Part shown: piece after piece, positions 9,071-18,623 of the stretch | Layout of the letters: every line of letters starts with the position of its first letter | Numbering within the stretch: the first letter of the stretch is position 1 | Assembly (NCBI GenBank): GCA_964550125.1 | Contig: CAZJWC010000004.1 | Location: 73,341-137,340 of the forward strand | Origin: CAZJWC01 sp964550125 | Lineage (GTDB): Bacteria > Bacillota > Clostridia > Christensenellales > Borkfalkiaceae | Direction: 5' to 3' | Length of the DNA: 64,000 nucleotides | Made by a program: the position numbers and the translations under genes | Notes under the pieces: generated by a model | The model's database searches: none | The model's input: only the letters and a program-made list of their open reading frames with translations | What the model was told of the DNA's origin: nothing

Positions 9071-9121
9071 TATATTGTTAACAAATTATTAAAAATTTCA
9101 CTTAAAAGGTGGTTAATATAC

Positions 9122-9150
9122 TTGTATTTTTTTATCTTTTATATTAAAAT
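9122..9150 (+). promoter_or_regulatory. Candidate promoter for ppdK
   Basis: TTGTAT and TAAAAT are separated by 17 bases. The -35 matches the sigma-A consensus at only three positions, so confidence is moderate. A 10-bp palindrome, TTGTTAACAA, lies at 9075-9084 upstream and could be an operator, but nothing shows this. Confidence 0.4.
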
Positions 9151-9204
9151 ATTTAAATAATTTAACAATTATAAAGCAATAAAATAAATAAGCAGGAGAA
9201 ATAA

Positions 9205-11844
9205 ATGTCTAAAAAATTCGTTTACCTTTTTAGCGAAGGTAATGCAACAATGCGTGAACTTTTAGGTGGTAAGGGTGCTAACCTTGCTGAAATGACAGGT
9301 CTTGGTATGCCCGTTCCACACGGTTTTACTATCTCAACTGAGGCTTGTACTCAATACTATGATGATAACGAAGTTATCAATGAAGAAATTAAAAAAGAAA
9401 TTTTTGAAAACTTGAAAAAACTTGAAGAAATTTCAGGTAAGAAGTTTGGCGATTTAGAAAATCCCCTACTTGTATCAGTTCGTTCAGGTGCTAGAGCGTC
9501 AATGCCTGGTATGATGGATACTATTTTGAATTTAGGTTTAAATGATACAGTAGTTGAAAGTTTTGCAAAAAAGACGGGTAATCCTCGTTTTGCATACGAC
9601 AGTTATAGAAGATTTATTCAAATGTACTCCGATGTAGTTATGGAAGTTGGTAAAAAGTACTTTGAAGAATTGATTGATAAAATGAAAGAAGAAAAGGGAG
9701 TAACTCAAGATACTGAACTTACTGCCGAAGATTTAAAGTGTCTTGCAAATCAATTTAAGGCAGAGTATAAATCTAAAATCGGTGTTGACTTCCCTCAGGA
9801 CCCTGCAGAGCAACTTATGGGTGCCGTAAGAGCAGTATTTAGAAGTTGGAATAACCCTCGTGCTATCTATTATAGAAGGATGAACGATATCCCTTCAAGT
9901 TGGGGTACTGCCGTTAATGTTCAAATGATGGTATTTGGTAATATGGGTAACACTTCTGGTACAGGTGTTGCATTTACTCGTAACCCTGCAACTGGTGAGA
10001 AAAAACTATACGGTGAATATCTTATGAACGCACAAGGTGAGGACGTAGTTGCCGGTGTAAGAACTCCTCAAACTATTGACCAACTTGCAAAAGAAAATCC
10101 CGCAGTATATGAACAATTCGTAAATGTTGCAAATTCATTAGAGCAACATTATAGAGATATGCAAGACATGGAGTTTACTATTGAAGATGGTAAATTATTT
10201 ATGTTGCAAACAAGAAATGGTAAAAGAACTGCTGCTGCAGCCCTTCAAATTGCTTGTGATTTAGTAGATGAAGGTATGATTACTGAAAAGGAAGCAGTGC
10301 TTTCCATTGACCCTAAGCAATTAGATGCTTTATTGCACCCTCAATTTGATTCAGTTGCATTAAAGCAAGCAAAACCTGTTGCTCAAGCATTGGCTGCATC
10401 TCCCGGTGCTGCTTGTGGTAAAATTGTTTTCACTGCTGAAGATGTTTGTGATTGGGTTAAAAATAAAGGCGAAAAGAAGGTTATTCTAGTTCGTCTTGAA
10501 ACTTCACCTGAAGATATTGAAGGTATGCACTTTGCTCAAGGTATCTTAACAGTTCGTGGTGGTATGACTTCTCACGCAGCAGTAGTTGCTCGTGGTATGG
10601 GTACTTGCTGTGTTTCTGGTTGTGGCGAAATTAAAATCAATGAAGAAAAGAAAGAATTTACTCTTGCCGGAAAGACTTATAAAGAGGGTGACTGGATTTC
10701 ACTTGACGGTTCAACAGGTAACATCTATGGCGAGGCTATCAAGACTGTTGACGCATCACTTTCAGGTAACTTTGGCAGACTAATGGCTTGGGCTGATAAG
10801 TATAGAGCATTGCAAGTAAGAACTAATGCTGATACTCCTGCTGACGCTAAACAAGCCCGTTCATTTGGCGCTGAAGGTATTGGCCTTTGCAGAACTGAAC
10901 ATATGTTCTTTGAGCCTGACAGAATTTCAGCGATTAGAGAGATGATTTGTTCGGATACAGTTGAACAAAGAGAAACTGCTTTGAATAAACTATTACCCAT
11001 GCAACAAGGCGACTTTGAAAAGTTGTATGAAGCATTAGAAGGTTGCCCCGTTACAATCCGTTTCCTTGACCCTCCTTTGCATGAGTTTGTTCCTACAGAA
11101 GAAAAGGATATCGAATTACTTGCAAAAACTCAAGGAAAAACAGTTGATGATATTAAGGCTATCATTTCATCATTGCATGAGTTTAACCCCATGATGGGAC
11201 ATCGTGGTTGCCGTCTTGCAGTAACTTACCCTGAAATTGCAGTTATGCAAACAAAGGCAGTTATCCGTGCAGCAATCAACGTTCAAAAGACTCATAAGGA
11301 TTGGAATATCGTTCCCGAAATTATGATTCCTCTAGTTGGTGAAATTGCCGAACTAAAATATGTTAAAAATGTAGTTTGTCAAACTGCAGACGCTGAAATT
11401 AAAGAAGCAGGTATTGAAATGCACTATAAAGTTGGTACTATGATTGAAATTCCTCGTGCTGCTTTAACTGCTGATGAAATTGCCAAAGAAGCAGAATTCT
11501 TCTCATTTGGTACTAACGACTTAACTCAAATGACTTTTGGTTTTAGCCGTGATGACGCAGGTAAGTTCCTTTCAGCATACTATGATAGAAAAATCTACGA
11601 GTTTGACCCCTTTGCAAAACTTGACCAAACAGGTGTTGGTAAGCTTGTAAAAATGGCTAGCGAATTAGGTAAGTCTACTCGCCCTGATATCAAACTTGGT
11701 ATCTGTGGTGAACACGGTGGCGATCCCTCAACTATCGAATTCTGCCATAAGGTTGGCTTAACTTATGTAAGTTGTTCACCTTACAGAGTTCCCATCGCAA
11801 GACTTGCTGCTGCTCAAGCAAATCTTAAATTCCCTAGAAACTAA
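9205..11844 (+). CDS. ppdK: Pyruvate, phosphate dikinase
   Basis: 879 residues, the normal bacterial size. The order is an N-terminal ATP-grasp nucleotide-binding domain ('LLGGKGANLAEMTGLGMPVPHGFTI' type start), a swivelling phosphohistidine domain with catalytic His in 'GGMTSHAAVVARGMG' (about residue 455), and a C-terminal PEP/pyruvate TIM barrel with 'EGIGLCRTEHMF', 'GHRGCRL' and 'GICGEHGGDP'. It interconverts pyruvate + ATP + Pi and PEP + AMP + PPi; in anaerobic Bacillota it serves PPi-linked glycolysis or gluconeogenesis. An SD (AGGAG) lies eight bases before ATG 9205. It is monocistronic, with its own terminator. Codons are noticeably more uniform than its neighbours (many GGT, CTT, CGT), consistent with high expression. 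Confidence 0.97.
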   Translation: MSKKFVYLFSEGNATMRELLGGKGANLAEMTGLGMPVPHGFTISTEACTQYYDDNEVINEEIKKEIFENLKKLEEISGKKFGDLENPLLVSVRSGARASMPGMMDTILNLGLNDTVVESFAKKTGNPRFAYDSYRRFIQMYSDVVMEVGKKYFEELIDKMKEEKGVTQDTELTAEDLKCLANQFKAEYKSKIGVDFPQDPAEQLMGAVRAVFRSWNNPRAIYYRRMNDIPSSWGTAVNVQMMVFGNMGNTSGTGVAFTRNPATGEKKLYGEYLMNAQGEDVVAGVRTPQTIDQLAKENPAVYEQFVNVANSLEQHYRDMQDMEFTIEDGKLFMLQTRNGKRTAAAALQIACDLVDEGMITEKEAVLSIDPKQLDALLHPQFDSVALKQAKPVAQALAASPGAACGKIVFTAEDVCDWVKNKGEKKVILVRLETSPEDIEGMHFAQGILTVRGGMTSHAAVVARGMGTCCVSGCGEIKINEEKKEFTLAGKTYKEGDWISLDGSTGNIYGEAIKTVDASLSGNFGRLMAWADKYRALQVRTNADTPADAKQARSFGAEGIGLCRTEHMFFEPDRISAIREMICSDTVEQRETALNKLLPMQQGDFEKLYEALEGCPVTIRFLDPPLHEFVPTEEKDIELLAKTQGKTVDDIKAIISSLHEFNPMMGHRGCRLAVTYPEIAVMQTKAVIRAAINVQKTHKDWNIVPEIMIPLVGEIAELKYVKNVVCQTADAEIKEAGIEMHYKVGTMIEIPRAALTADEIAKEAEFFSFGTNDLTQMTFGFSRDDAGKFLSAYYDRKIYEFDPFAKLDQTGVGKLVKMASELGKSTRPDIKLGICGEHGGDPSTIEFCHKVGLTYVSCSPYRVPIARLAAAQANLKFPRN

Positions 11845-11854
11845 TAATAAATAT

Positions 11855-11887
11855 AAAAGCAACAAGTAAAACTTGTTGCTTTTTTTT
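11855..11887 (+). terminator. Intrinsic terminator after ppdK
   Basis: A 13-bp perfect stem (AAAAGCAACAAGT and its complement, AAA loop) ends in eight T. Confidence 0.9.
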
Positions 11888-12034
11888 ATAAGTAGAGTTG
11901 AATTTTCTATGCCGATAGGATATTTGATTTTTAATTTATTTATCATAAAACACTTCTAACTAATTATAAATATAAAATATATTAAATTCAAACGATAACC
12001 TATAATTTATGTTGCAGAAATATATTTTCAATTA

Positions 12035-12063
12035 TTGATAAAATGATTTGTTTAGTGTATAAT
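12035..12063 (+). promoter_or_regulatory. Sigma-A promoter of ABC transporter operon
   Basis: TTGATA (12035-12040), a 17-base spacer and a perfect TATAAT (12058-12063). The start codon is at 12094. The 190 bases between the ppdK terminator and this promoter are AT-rich and I see nothing else in them. Confidence 0.8.
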
Positions 12064-12093
12064 TAAGATGTATTAAAATTTAGGAGTATCAAA

Positions 12094-12807
12094 ATGCTAA
12101 AAATAACTAATCTTACAAAGTCGTATGGAGATAAAAAAGCCGTTGATAATTTAGACTTGCATATTCGTGCAGGAGAGATTTATGGCTTTATAGGACACAA
12201 CGGAGCAGGTAAAACAACTACGCTAAAAGCCTGTGCTGGACTTTTGCCTTTTGATTACGGTCAAATTTTAATAAATAATAAGTCAATTTTAGACTTCCCC
12301 GTTGAGTGCAAGAAAGAGTTGGCATATATTCCTGACAATCCTGAAGTATATGATTTTATGTCAGGAATTAAGTTTTTAAATTTTATCGCTGATGTGTATG
12401 ATATTTCAATAAAAGATAGAACAAAAGATATAAATAAGTATGCCGAACTTTTTGATATTACTGCCGACTTGGCACTTCCTATAAGTGCTTATTCACACGG
12501 TATGAAGCAAAAATTGGTAATAATCTCAGCATTGATACATCGTCCCAAAGTTATAATAATGGACGAACCTTTTGTTGGCCTTGACCCTGTTGCTTCCTAT
12601 ACTTTAAAACAGTTAATGCGTGAACATTGCGATAATGGTGGAGCAATTTTCTTTTCTACTCACGTCCTTTCTGTTGCTGAAAAACTTTGCGATAAAATTG
12701 CAATAATAAAAAATGGCAAATTGATTAAATCGGGTGTAGTTGAAGATGTGATAGGAGATGAATCTCTTGAAAACGTTTTTTTAGAGTTGGAGGATAAAAA
12801 TGTTTAG
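12094..12807 (+). CDS. ABC transporter ATP-binding protein
   Basis: 237 residues with Walker A 'GHNGAGKTTT', the variant signature 'SAYSHGMKQKL' (normally LSGGQ-like; SxGMKQ is usual in ABC-2 exporters), Walker B 'VIIMDEPFVGLDP' and the switch His in 'FFSTHVL'. It energises the permease encoded next, with which it overlaps by eight bases. The pair belongs to the ABC-2/EcsA-like exporter class. The cargo is unknown, and no peptide, bacteriocin or drug gene sits nearby. Confidence 0.85.
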   Translation: MLKITNLTKSYGDKKAVDNLDLHIRAGEIYGFIGHNGAGKTTTLKACAGLLPFDYGQILINNKSILDFPVECKKELAYIPDNPEVYDFMSGIKFLNFIADVYDISIKDRTKDINKYAELFDITADLALPISAYSHGMKQKLVIISALIHRPKVIIMDEPFVGLDPVASYTLKQLMREHCDNGGAIFFSTHVLSVAEKLCDKIAIIKNGKLIKSGVVEDVIGDESLENVFLELEDKNV

Positions 12808-14404
12808 TAAACTTTTTAAAGTTCAATTTTTAAGTTTGTTTTCTGGACTTTTTAAAGGTAATAAAAAGGAAAAAATAAGCAAAGGTAAACTATTAGGTGT
12901 AATGGCGGTCATTTTGTTTTTGATGTGCTATCTAGTATTTTTCATGTTGATGATTTTTAATGGTTTGGCTATTTTGCTTAAAGGTGAAAATGAGCAATGG
13001 CTCTATTTTGTTATTGCAACCTTTCTTGCCGTAGTTGTTTCAATTTTAACTACCTTGTTTTCAACAAAGTCAACTCTCTATAACGCTAAAGATAATAAAC
13101 TGCTTATATCTATGCCTATTAAAAGTAGCGATATTTTGTTTGTAAGAGTTATCACGCTGTATCTTTTTATCTTTATTGTTCAGGCTATTGTACTTTTGCC
13201 AGCAGGTATAGTGTATTTTGTTAAAATCGCTTGTAATTCGCAAATGGTGGTTTCCTATATTATATTGTTAATTTTATTGCCATTACTTTCCTTGTTCATA
13301 AACTGTGTATTGGGTTGGCTGTTTACTTGGTTTTCTGCAAAGGTAAGGTATGCAAATGCGATTGGCGTATTCGGGGGTATGTGTCTATTGGCAGGCTATA
13401 TAGTTTTATGCTTCTATATTAAAGATATAGTTGTCGCAGTCCTTGCTAGTACAGATAAGTTAACGCATATTTGTCAAACCTATTTTTACTCTTTTTATCA
13501 GTTTGGTTTGGCAATGAGTGGTGCAAGTTGGACTTCGCTCCTTATTTCAACAGCAATTTTGATAATCCCCATGGTGCTGACCTATTGGGTATTATCAAAA
13601 ACTTTTATAAAACTTGCAACTTCGCCCTTAAAACAGAACCGTATTGAGTACAAAGAAAAACCTTTAAAATCGACAACTCAACTTTTGGCATTGATAAAAA
13701 AGGATTTTTCAAACTTTATATCTAAACCGGCATATATTATTAACTCCTCAATCGGAGTTATAGTTACATTTATTTTCTTTTTGTTTGCAACATTGCAACT
13801 AGATACAGTTATTAGACATTATAGTGAAGTACTTAATTACGACCTTAGCAAATATCTCCCCTATGTTTTAATTGCTTTAATTTGTTGGTTTTCTGGCTTA
13901 AATTTTGTTTCTGCTCCCTCAATTTCACTTGAAGCAAAAAATATTTGGCTTTTACAGGTTGTACCGATTGACTCAAAAAACGTTATTATGGCAAAAGCGT
14001 ATACACATATGATAGTGTGTATGCCTGTAAATATTCTTTCAGCCATAGTCCTTTCAATCGTTATGAGATTTACCTTTGTTGAATTTTTATTACTTCTTTT
14101 TGTGCCATGTATGTATGTCGCTTTAACTGGGTTGTTTGGCGTTATCGTAAACTTATGGTTGCCAAAATTTGACTGGCTTAATGAAACGGTCGCAATTAAA
14201 CAAAGTGCAAGCGTTGGTGTGTCAATGATAGCAAATTTACTCTTTCTTTTAATATTTATAGTTCTTGCTGTGGTACTAATAAATTATATACCTATTCAAG
14301 TTTTTACAATAATGTTCTTTTTGATTATGTTAGTGCTTTATTACGGACTTTACATTTTTGTATGTAGAAAAGGAAGACAGTTATTTTCAAAACTCAAAAA
14401 CTAA
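12800..14404 (+). CDS. ABC-2 type exporter permease
   Basis: 534 residues with about ten to twelve hydrophobic segments spread over the whole chain (for example around 30-60, 70-90, 115-135, 150-175, 190-215, 245-265, 310-330, 350-370, 400-425, 430-450, 470-530). A charged N-terminal stretch and a cytoplasmic loop near 270-305 separate two halves. It forms the channel partner of the upstream ATPase. I do not recognise a named family beyond ABC-2-like permease; substrate unknown. The stop is followed by a terminator shared with the opposing ABC-F gene. Confidence 0.75.
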   Translation: MFSKLFKVQFLSLFSGLFKGNKKEKISKGKLLGVMAVILFLMCYLVFFMLMIFNGLAILLKGENEQWLYFVIATFLAVVVSILTTLFSTKSTLYNAKDNKLLISMPIKSSDILFVRVITLYLFIFIVQAIVLLPAGIVYFVKIACNSQMVVSYIILLILLPLLSLFINCVLGWLFTWFSAKVRYANAIGVFGGMCLLAGYIVLCFYIKDIVVAVLASTDKLTHICQTYFYSFYQFGLAMSGASWTSLLISTAILIIPMVLTYWVLSKTFIKLATSPLKQNRIEYKEKPLKSTTQLLALIKKDFSNFISKPAYIINSSIGVIVTFIFFLFATLQLDTVIRHYSEVLNYDLSKYLPYVLIALICWFSGLNFVSAPSISLEAKNIWLLQVVPIDSKNVIMAKAYTHMIVCMPVNILSAIVLSIVMRFTFVEFLLLLFVPCMYVALTGLFGVIVNLWLPKFDWLNETVAIKQSASVGVSMIANLLFLLIFIVLAVVLINYIPIQVFTIMFFLIMLVLYYGLYIFVCRKGRQLFSKLKN

Positions 14405-14405
14405 C

Positions 14406-14434
14406 AAAAAAACACTTCTATGAAGTGTTTTTTA
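14406..14434. terminator. Bidirectional terminator between convergent genes
   Basis: An 11-bp stem (AAAAACACTTC / GAAGTGTTTTT, TAT loop) has A residues on the left and T on the right, so it can stop transcription from the ABC permease and from the ABC-F gene, which ends at 14439 on the other strand. Confidence 0.8.
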
Positions 14435-14438
14435 TTTT

Positions 14439-16316
14439 TTAAATGTACTTTTCATACTCAAGATAAAGTTCATCAAGTTCAGTTCTCGTTTTTTCAAGCG
14501 TGAGTGTAAGTTCTTTTATTTTTTTGTAGTTTGTTGAGTTTTCAGGTAAAGCCATATCGTTTAAAATAGTTTGTTCAAATTCTTCTTTTTGTGCAATTTC
14601 TTTTTCTATGGCTTTTATTTTTTGCTTTTTTTGTACTTCTAACGCTCTCTCCTCTTTGCTTCTGTAATATGAGTTTTGAATTTTTTCACTTTTTACAGGT
14701 TGGTTAGGCTTTGACTGTTGATTTTTGGTGCTTTCTATATATTTGCTATAACTTCCTTCAAATATTGTAATTGAGTTATCTTTTAAATAGATGATTTTAC
14801 TTGCAAGTCTATCAATAAAATATCTGTCGTGCGAAACGAATAAAAGAGTTCCTGAAAATTCCTTTAAACTATTTTCTAACGCCTCTCGTGAAAGTAAGTC
14901 CAAATGGTTTGTAGGTTCGTCGAGTATTAAAAAATTACCTTTTTCTGCCTCAAATATTGCAAGTGCAAGTTTAGCCCTTTCACCACCAGATAGGTTTCCA
15001 ACCTTTTTGTCAATGTCCTCCTCGGTCAGTTTAACACGCGCAAGTCTTTTCCTTGCTTGCGTCTGGTCAAAAGTTCTAAACCTACTCCAAAACTCGTATA
15101 AAAGAGTGTTGTCTTTGTTAAGGTTTGCATTTTCTTGGTCATAGTATGCCACCTTTACAAATCTTCCTAGCGTTATATTGTCATCGTTTTCGCTTGAAAT
15201 AAATTTTTTAATAAGTGAAGATTTTCCCGTTCCGTTGTCCCCACAAATAGCAACTCTTTCTCCTCGCTTTATCAATAAGTCTACTTTTTTAAGCAGTTCC
15301 TTTTCTCCAGCCTTTAGATTTAAATTTTCTATTTTTAAAACATTTTCATAAGGTTCTGTGTCGTATTCAAATTTAAATACGGGTGGAGTTTCAGGTTTAT
15401 AAGGTTTTTCAATTAACTCCATATTTTCAAGTTTTTTTACTCGTGATTGTGCAGATTTTGCTGTCGTTGCCCTTACAATATTTCTTGCAATGTAGTCCTC
15501 TAGTTTTGCAATTTCCTCTTGTTGTTTGTCATATTCTTTTTCCCAAAGTGCAACTTTTTCAGCTTTTAAAATCTTGTACTTTGAATAGTTGCCTTTATAT
15601 AGATGTAAGTTTTTATTTTCAAGTTCAATAATTTTTCCTACAAGCCTGTCCAAAAAATATCTATCGTGAGAAACTATCAGTATTGAGCCTTTAAAGGAAT
15701 TAAGGTAGTCTTCAAGCCAAAAAAGAGTTTTTATATCAAGATGGTTGGTAGGTTCGTCAAGTATTAAAAGTTCAGGTTCTTCAAGGAGTAGTTTGCAAAG
15801 TTTTAACCTTGTCTTTTCACCACCACTCATTGTGTTTATCTGTTGGTCGTACATTTTTTCAAAACCCATACCGTTTAAAATAGTCTTTACCTTAACGTCA
15901 ACTTGATAACCATCTTTTGCATCAATATATTTTCTTAAATTTTCATATTTTTGGGATAAAGATTTATACTCAACACTTTCAAACTCAACTGTTGAAAGTT
16001 CCTTTTCAATTACAGCAAGTTTTTCAATAGCGTTCAAAACTTCCTCAAAAACAGACCTCATCTCAACATAAACTGTATTGTCACTTTCAAAAGTGCTGTT
16101 TTGTTCCAGGTAGCCTATTTTTAAATTATTCTTTTTTACAATGTTACCTTTATAAGAGGAGTATTCTCCTGTTATAATTTTTAATAACGTTGTCTTACCT
16201 GCTCCGTTTTGACCAATAAATCCAAGTCTTTCATTTTCATTGATTGTCAGGCAAATGTCCTTTAAAATATCTTCGTCATCAAAACCAAAACTGACGTGTT
16301 GTAAGTCTATTAGCAT
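14439..16316 (-). CDS. ABC-F family ATPase
   Basis: 625 residues without membrane helices. Two ABC domains carry Walker A 'GQNGAGKTTLL' (about 37) and 'GDNGTGKSSLI' (about 360), signatures 'MSGGEKTRL' and 'LSGGERAKL', and the ABC-F hallmark 'DEPTNHLD' in both halves. A linker (about 235-305) and a C-terminal coiled coil (about 560-620) complete the Uup/EttA-type layout. ABC-F proteins bind the ribosomal E site and rescue stalled or drug-bound ribosomes; Uup types with a C-terminal coiled coil also bind branched DNA. I cannot tell whether this one gives antibiotic resistance. Starts at ATG with AAAGGAAAAA upstream. Confidence 0.9.
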   Translation of the reverse strand: MLIDLQHVSFGFDDEDILKDICLTINENERLGFIGQNGAGKTTLLKIITGEYSSYKGNIVKKNNLKIGYLEQNSTFESDNTVYVEMRSVFEEVLNAIEKLAVIEKELSTVEFESVEYKSLSQKYENLRKYIDAKDGYQVDVKVKTILNGMGFEKMYDQQINTMSGGEKTRLKLCKLLLEEPELLILDEPTNHLDIKTLFWLEDYLNSFKGSILIVSHDRYFLDRLVGKIIELENKNLHLYKGNYSKYKILKAEKVALWEKEYDKQQEEIAKLEDYIARNIVRATTAKSAQSRVKKLENMELIEKPYKPETPPVFKFEYDTEPYENVLKIENLNLKAGEKELLKKVDLLIKRGERVAICGDNGTGKSSLIKKFISSENDDNITLGRFVKVAYYDQENANLNKDNTLLYEFWSRFRTFDQTQARKRLARVKLTEEDIDKKVGNLSGGERAKLALAIFEAEKGNFLILDEPTNHLDLLSREALENSLKEFSGTLLFVSHDRYFIDRLASKIIYLKDNSITIFEGSYSKYIESTKNQQSKPNQPVKSEKIQNSYYRSKEERALEVQKKQKIKAIEKEIAQKEEFEQTILNDMALPENSTNYKKIKELTLTLEKTRTELDELYLEYEKYI

Positions 16317-16465
16317 TATTTTTTCCTTTTATTGCATACTATTTTTATGAAAAAAATAGATTATCAAAACATTTTAAATTTAGAAAGGAGAATAGAGTTC
16401 ACCTCTCCTGAAAAGGTTGCTCCACTCCTAAAAAAACTCATAAAATTGAAGAAGAATTTTTATAG

Positions 16466-17338
16466 TTAGAAATCCCATTTTGGTATAAAACTTTCGCTAG
16501 CCGATTTTCTCTCTTGTAAGTATACCTTGTCAAGATTAAGTTCCATAGCAAAATTAATCACCTTGTCGTATTCTCTTGATGTGATTTTTCTTTTCAGTTC
16601 AGGAAAATCGTCTATCTCACCATAAGGAGTGTACTGACACATTATAGATAGATAGGTGTTTGTGGAAAGGTTTTCTGCATACCATTTTAAAATTTCAATC
16701 GAGTCGTCAGTGTTGAGGGGTAAAATCAAGTGCCTAACTACTGTACCTGAAAGCATCTTACCCTCATTAAAGACAAGTGTTTTTTTTGCCATAAATTTTA
16801 AGGCTTCACTTGCAATTTCAAAGTAGTTGCTTTTACCTGTATATCGTTTTGAAGTTTCTTTTGAAAAAAACTTTAAATCTGGTAAATAAATGTCAACATA
16901 TTTATCAAATTTTTCTAAAGATTCAATATTTTCATACCCACTTGAGTTATAAACTACGGGAATACCAGGCCTATAAATTTCAAATGCTTGAGCAATGTGT
17001 TCAAGATAGTGTGTAGGATTGACAAGATTGATATTTTCAGCACCCATATTTTCAAGTTCTTTAAAAATATTGGCAAGTTCTCTAATTGTAATCTCTTTAC
17101 CTCTTTCATTGCGAGAAAGTTCATAGTTTTGGCAAAAAACACATTTTAAAGGACAGCCACAAAAAAATACCGTTCCTGAACCTTTTATAAATGAAATGCA
17201 AGGTTCTTCAAAAGGGTGAAGGTAGTATTTTGCAATTTTTAAATTTTTCGATTTGCAAACTCCTACACTTTCCGTCCTATTTATTCCACATTTTATAGGA
17301 CACATATTACATTTTGTTAGGTCAAATAATTCACTCAT
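16466..17338 (-). CDS. Radical SAM protein, PflA-like (COG1313/PflX type)
   Basis: 290 residues. An N-terminal cysteine-rich segment ('CNMCPIKCGINR', about 10-22) precedes the radical SAM cluster CxxxCxxC in 'GCPLKCVFCQNYELS' (about 59-70). The rest resembles pyruvate formate-lyase activating enzymes, as in the PflX-like proteins of unknown substrate. No glycyl-radical enzyme gene is adjacent. The start ATG has no ribosome binding site. A promoter on this strand (TAAAAT ending at 17345) places the transcription start at or within a base or two of the A of the ATG, so the mRNA is predicted to be leaderless. It is transcribed divergently from metK, which supplies its cofactor S-adenosylmethionine. 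Confidence 0.8.
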   Translation of the reverse strand: MSELFDLTKCNMCPIKCGINRTESVGVCKSKNLKIAKYYLHPFEEPCISFIKGSGTVFFCGCPLKCVFCQNYELSRNERGKEITIRELANIFKELENMGAENINLVNPTHYLEHIAQAFEIYRPGIPVVYNSSGYENIESLEKFDKYVDIYLPDLKFFSKETSKRYTGKSNYFEIASEALKFMAKKTLVFNEGKMLSGTVVRHLILPLNTDDSIEILKWYAENLSTNTYLSIMCQYTPYGEIDDFPELKRKITSREYDKVINFAMELNLDKVYLQERKSASESFIPKWDF

Positions 17339-17344
17339 AGTTAA

Positions 17345-17373
17345 ATTTTATCATTTTTAAAAAGGTATGTAAA
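17345..17373 (-). promoter_or_regulatory. Extended -10 promoter of radical SAM gene
   Basis: On the minus strand TTTACA (17373-17368), a 17-base spacer ending in TGA, and TAAAAT (17350-17345). Seven bases further is 17338, the first base of the start codon. Confidence 0.7.
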
Positions 17374-17376
17374 GCG

Positions 17377-17405
17377 TTGACAATTTGAAAGTAAAATTAT
17401 ATAAT
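17377..17405 (+). promoter_or_regulatory. Sigma-A promoter of metK
   Basis: Perfect TTGACA (17377-17382), 17-base spacer and perfect TATAAT (17400-17405). The -35 is three bases from the -35 of the divergent radical SAM promoter. Only 49 bases separate it from metK, too little for a known SAM riboswitch plus terminator; a short palindrome CGGCTAGCCG lies just ahead of the SD. Confidence 0.88.
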
Positions 17406-17454
17406 TGCCATTGTATGAAAAATTATTGCTCGGCTAGCCGAAAGGAGTAATGTA

Positions 17455-18618
17455 ATGAAAAAGTTTTTTACAAGCGAAAGTGTAACTGAAGGACATCCTG
17501 ATAAAGTTTGCGACCAAATTTCAGATGCAATTTTAGATGAAATTATGAAAAAAGATAAAAACGCTAGAGTTGCTGTAGAGTGTAGTGCAACTACCGGTAT
17601 GGTTTTGGTAATGGGAGAAATTACTACTGACTGTTATGTTGATATTACTCAAACTGCAAAAAATACCATTAAGGAAATTGGTTATAACGGACAAGGCTTT
17701 TCTTATGATAGTTGTGCTGTAATTACTGCCCTTCACGAGCAAAGCCCTGATATTGCATTAGGTGTTGATAATTCATTTGAAAAAAAGAACGGTGCAAACG
17801 ATGATGCTGACCAGTTTGGTGCAGGCGACCAAGGTATGATGTTTGGTTATGCTTGTAATGAAACAGAAGAATTTATGCCCTTAACTTTAATGCTTTCTCA
17901 TAAGTTGGCAATGAAACTAACAGAAGTTAGAAAAAATGGTACTTTACCCTACTTGCGTCCTGACGGAAAGAGTCAAGTTACTATTGAGTATGATGATGGT
18001 AAGGCTACCCGTGTCGATACTGTTGTTGTTTCGGCACAACATAATGAAAGCGTTACTACTGAACAATTAAGAAAGGACATACAAAAATATGTTATAGAGG
18101 AGATTATTCCCTCTAACTTGCTTGACGAAAATACAAAATACTTTATTAACCCTACAGGCCGTTTTGAAATAGGTGGACCTGAAGGAGATAGTGGACTTAC
18201 AGGCAGAAAGATTATCGTTGACACTTATGGTGGAAGATGTGCACACGGTGGAGGTGCTTTCTCTGGCAAGGATTGTACAAAAGTTGATAGAAGTGCTGCT
18301 TATATGGCAAGATATATTTGTAAAAATATCGTTGCCAGTGGACTTGCTGACGAGTGTGAAATTGAACTTGCATATGCTATTGGTGTCGCGAAGCCAGTTT
18401 CCGTTTATGTAAATACTTACGGAACAGGTAAGTTGTCTAGTGAAAAGTTGACTGAAATTGTTGAAAGTGAATTTGATTTAAGACCTAACGCAATTATCAA
18501 AAAGTTAGATTTAAGAAGACCTATCTACAAAAAAACTGCTGCTTACGGACATTTTGGCAGAAATGAGTTCCCTTGGGAACAACTTGATATGGTTGATACT
18601 TTAAAGAAATATTTATAA
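17455..18618 (+). CDS. metK: S-adenosylmethionine synthetase
   Basis: 387 residues, normal length. Conserved blocks include 'TSESVTEGHPDKVCDQISDA' at the N-terminus, 'GAGDQGMMFGYA' (about 122), 'GGPEGDSGLTGRKI' (about 240) and the C-terminal 'YGHFGR...PWE'. It makes SAM from methionine and ATP as a cytosolic tetramer with Mg2+ and K+. AAGGAG lies nine bases ahead of ATG. A strong terminator directly follows, so it is monocistronic. Confidence 0.98.
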   Translation: MKKFFTSESVTEGHPDKVCDQISDAILDEIMKKDKNARVAVECSATTGMVLVMGEITTDCYVDITQTAKNTIKEIGYNGQGFSYDSCAVITALHEQSPDIALGVDNSFEKKNGANDDADQFGAGDQGMMFGYACNETEEFMPLTLMLSHKLAMKLTEVRKNGTLPYLRPDGKSQVTIEYDDGKATRVDTVVVSAQHNESVTTEQLRKDIQKYVIEEIIPSNLLDENTKYFINPTGRFEIGGPEGDSGLTGRKIIVDTYGGRCAHGGGAFSGKDCTKVDRSAAYMARYICKNIVASGLADECEIELAYAIGVAKPVSVYVNTYGTGKLSSEKLTEIVESEFDLRPNAIIKKLDLRRPIYKKTAAYGHFGRNEFPWEQLDMVDTLKKYL

Positions 18619-18623
18619 AAGAT

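Noticed and set aside
9075..9084. TTGTTAACAA palindrome upstream of ppdK as a Rex site
   Set aside because: Rex sites need about four central bases between half-sites; this is a bare 10-bp palindrome, too common in AT-rich DNA.
16347..16469. 40-codon plus-strand ORF (starts M-K-K-I-D-Y) in the gap between the ABC-F and radical SAM genes
   Set aside because: It has no ribosome binding site and lies against the direction of both flanking genes, overlapping the end of one. It could be a remnant, but I cannot support expression.
17430..17445. CGGCTAGCCG palindrome in the metK leader as a SAM riboswitch
   Set aside because: The leader is under 50 bases, with no room for any known SAM-binding fold and no terminator ahead of metK.
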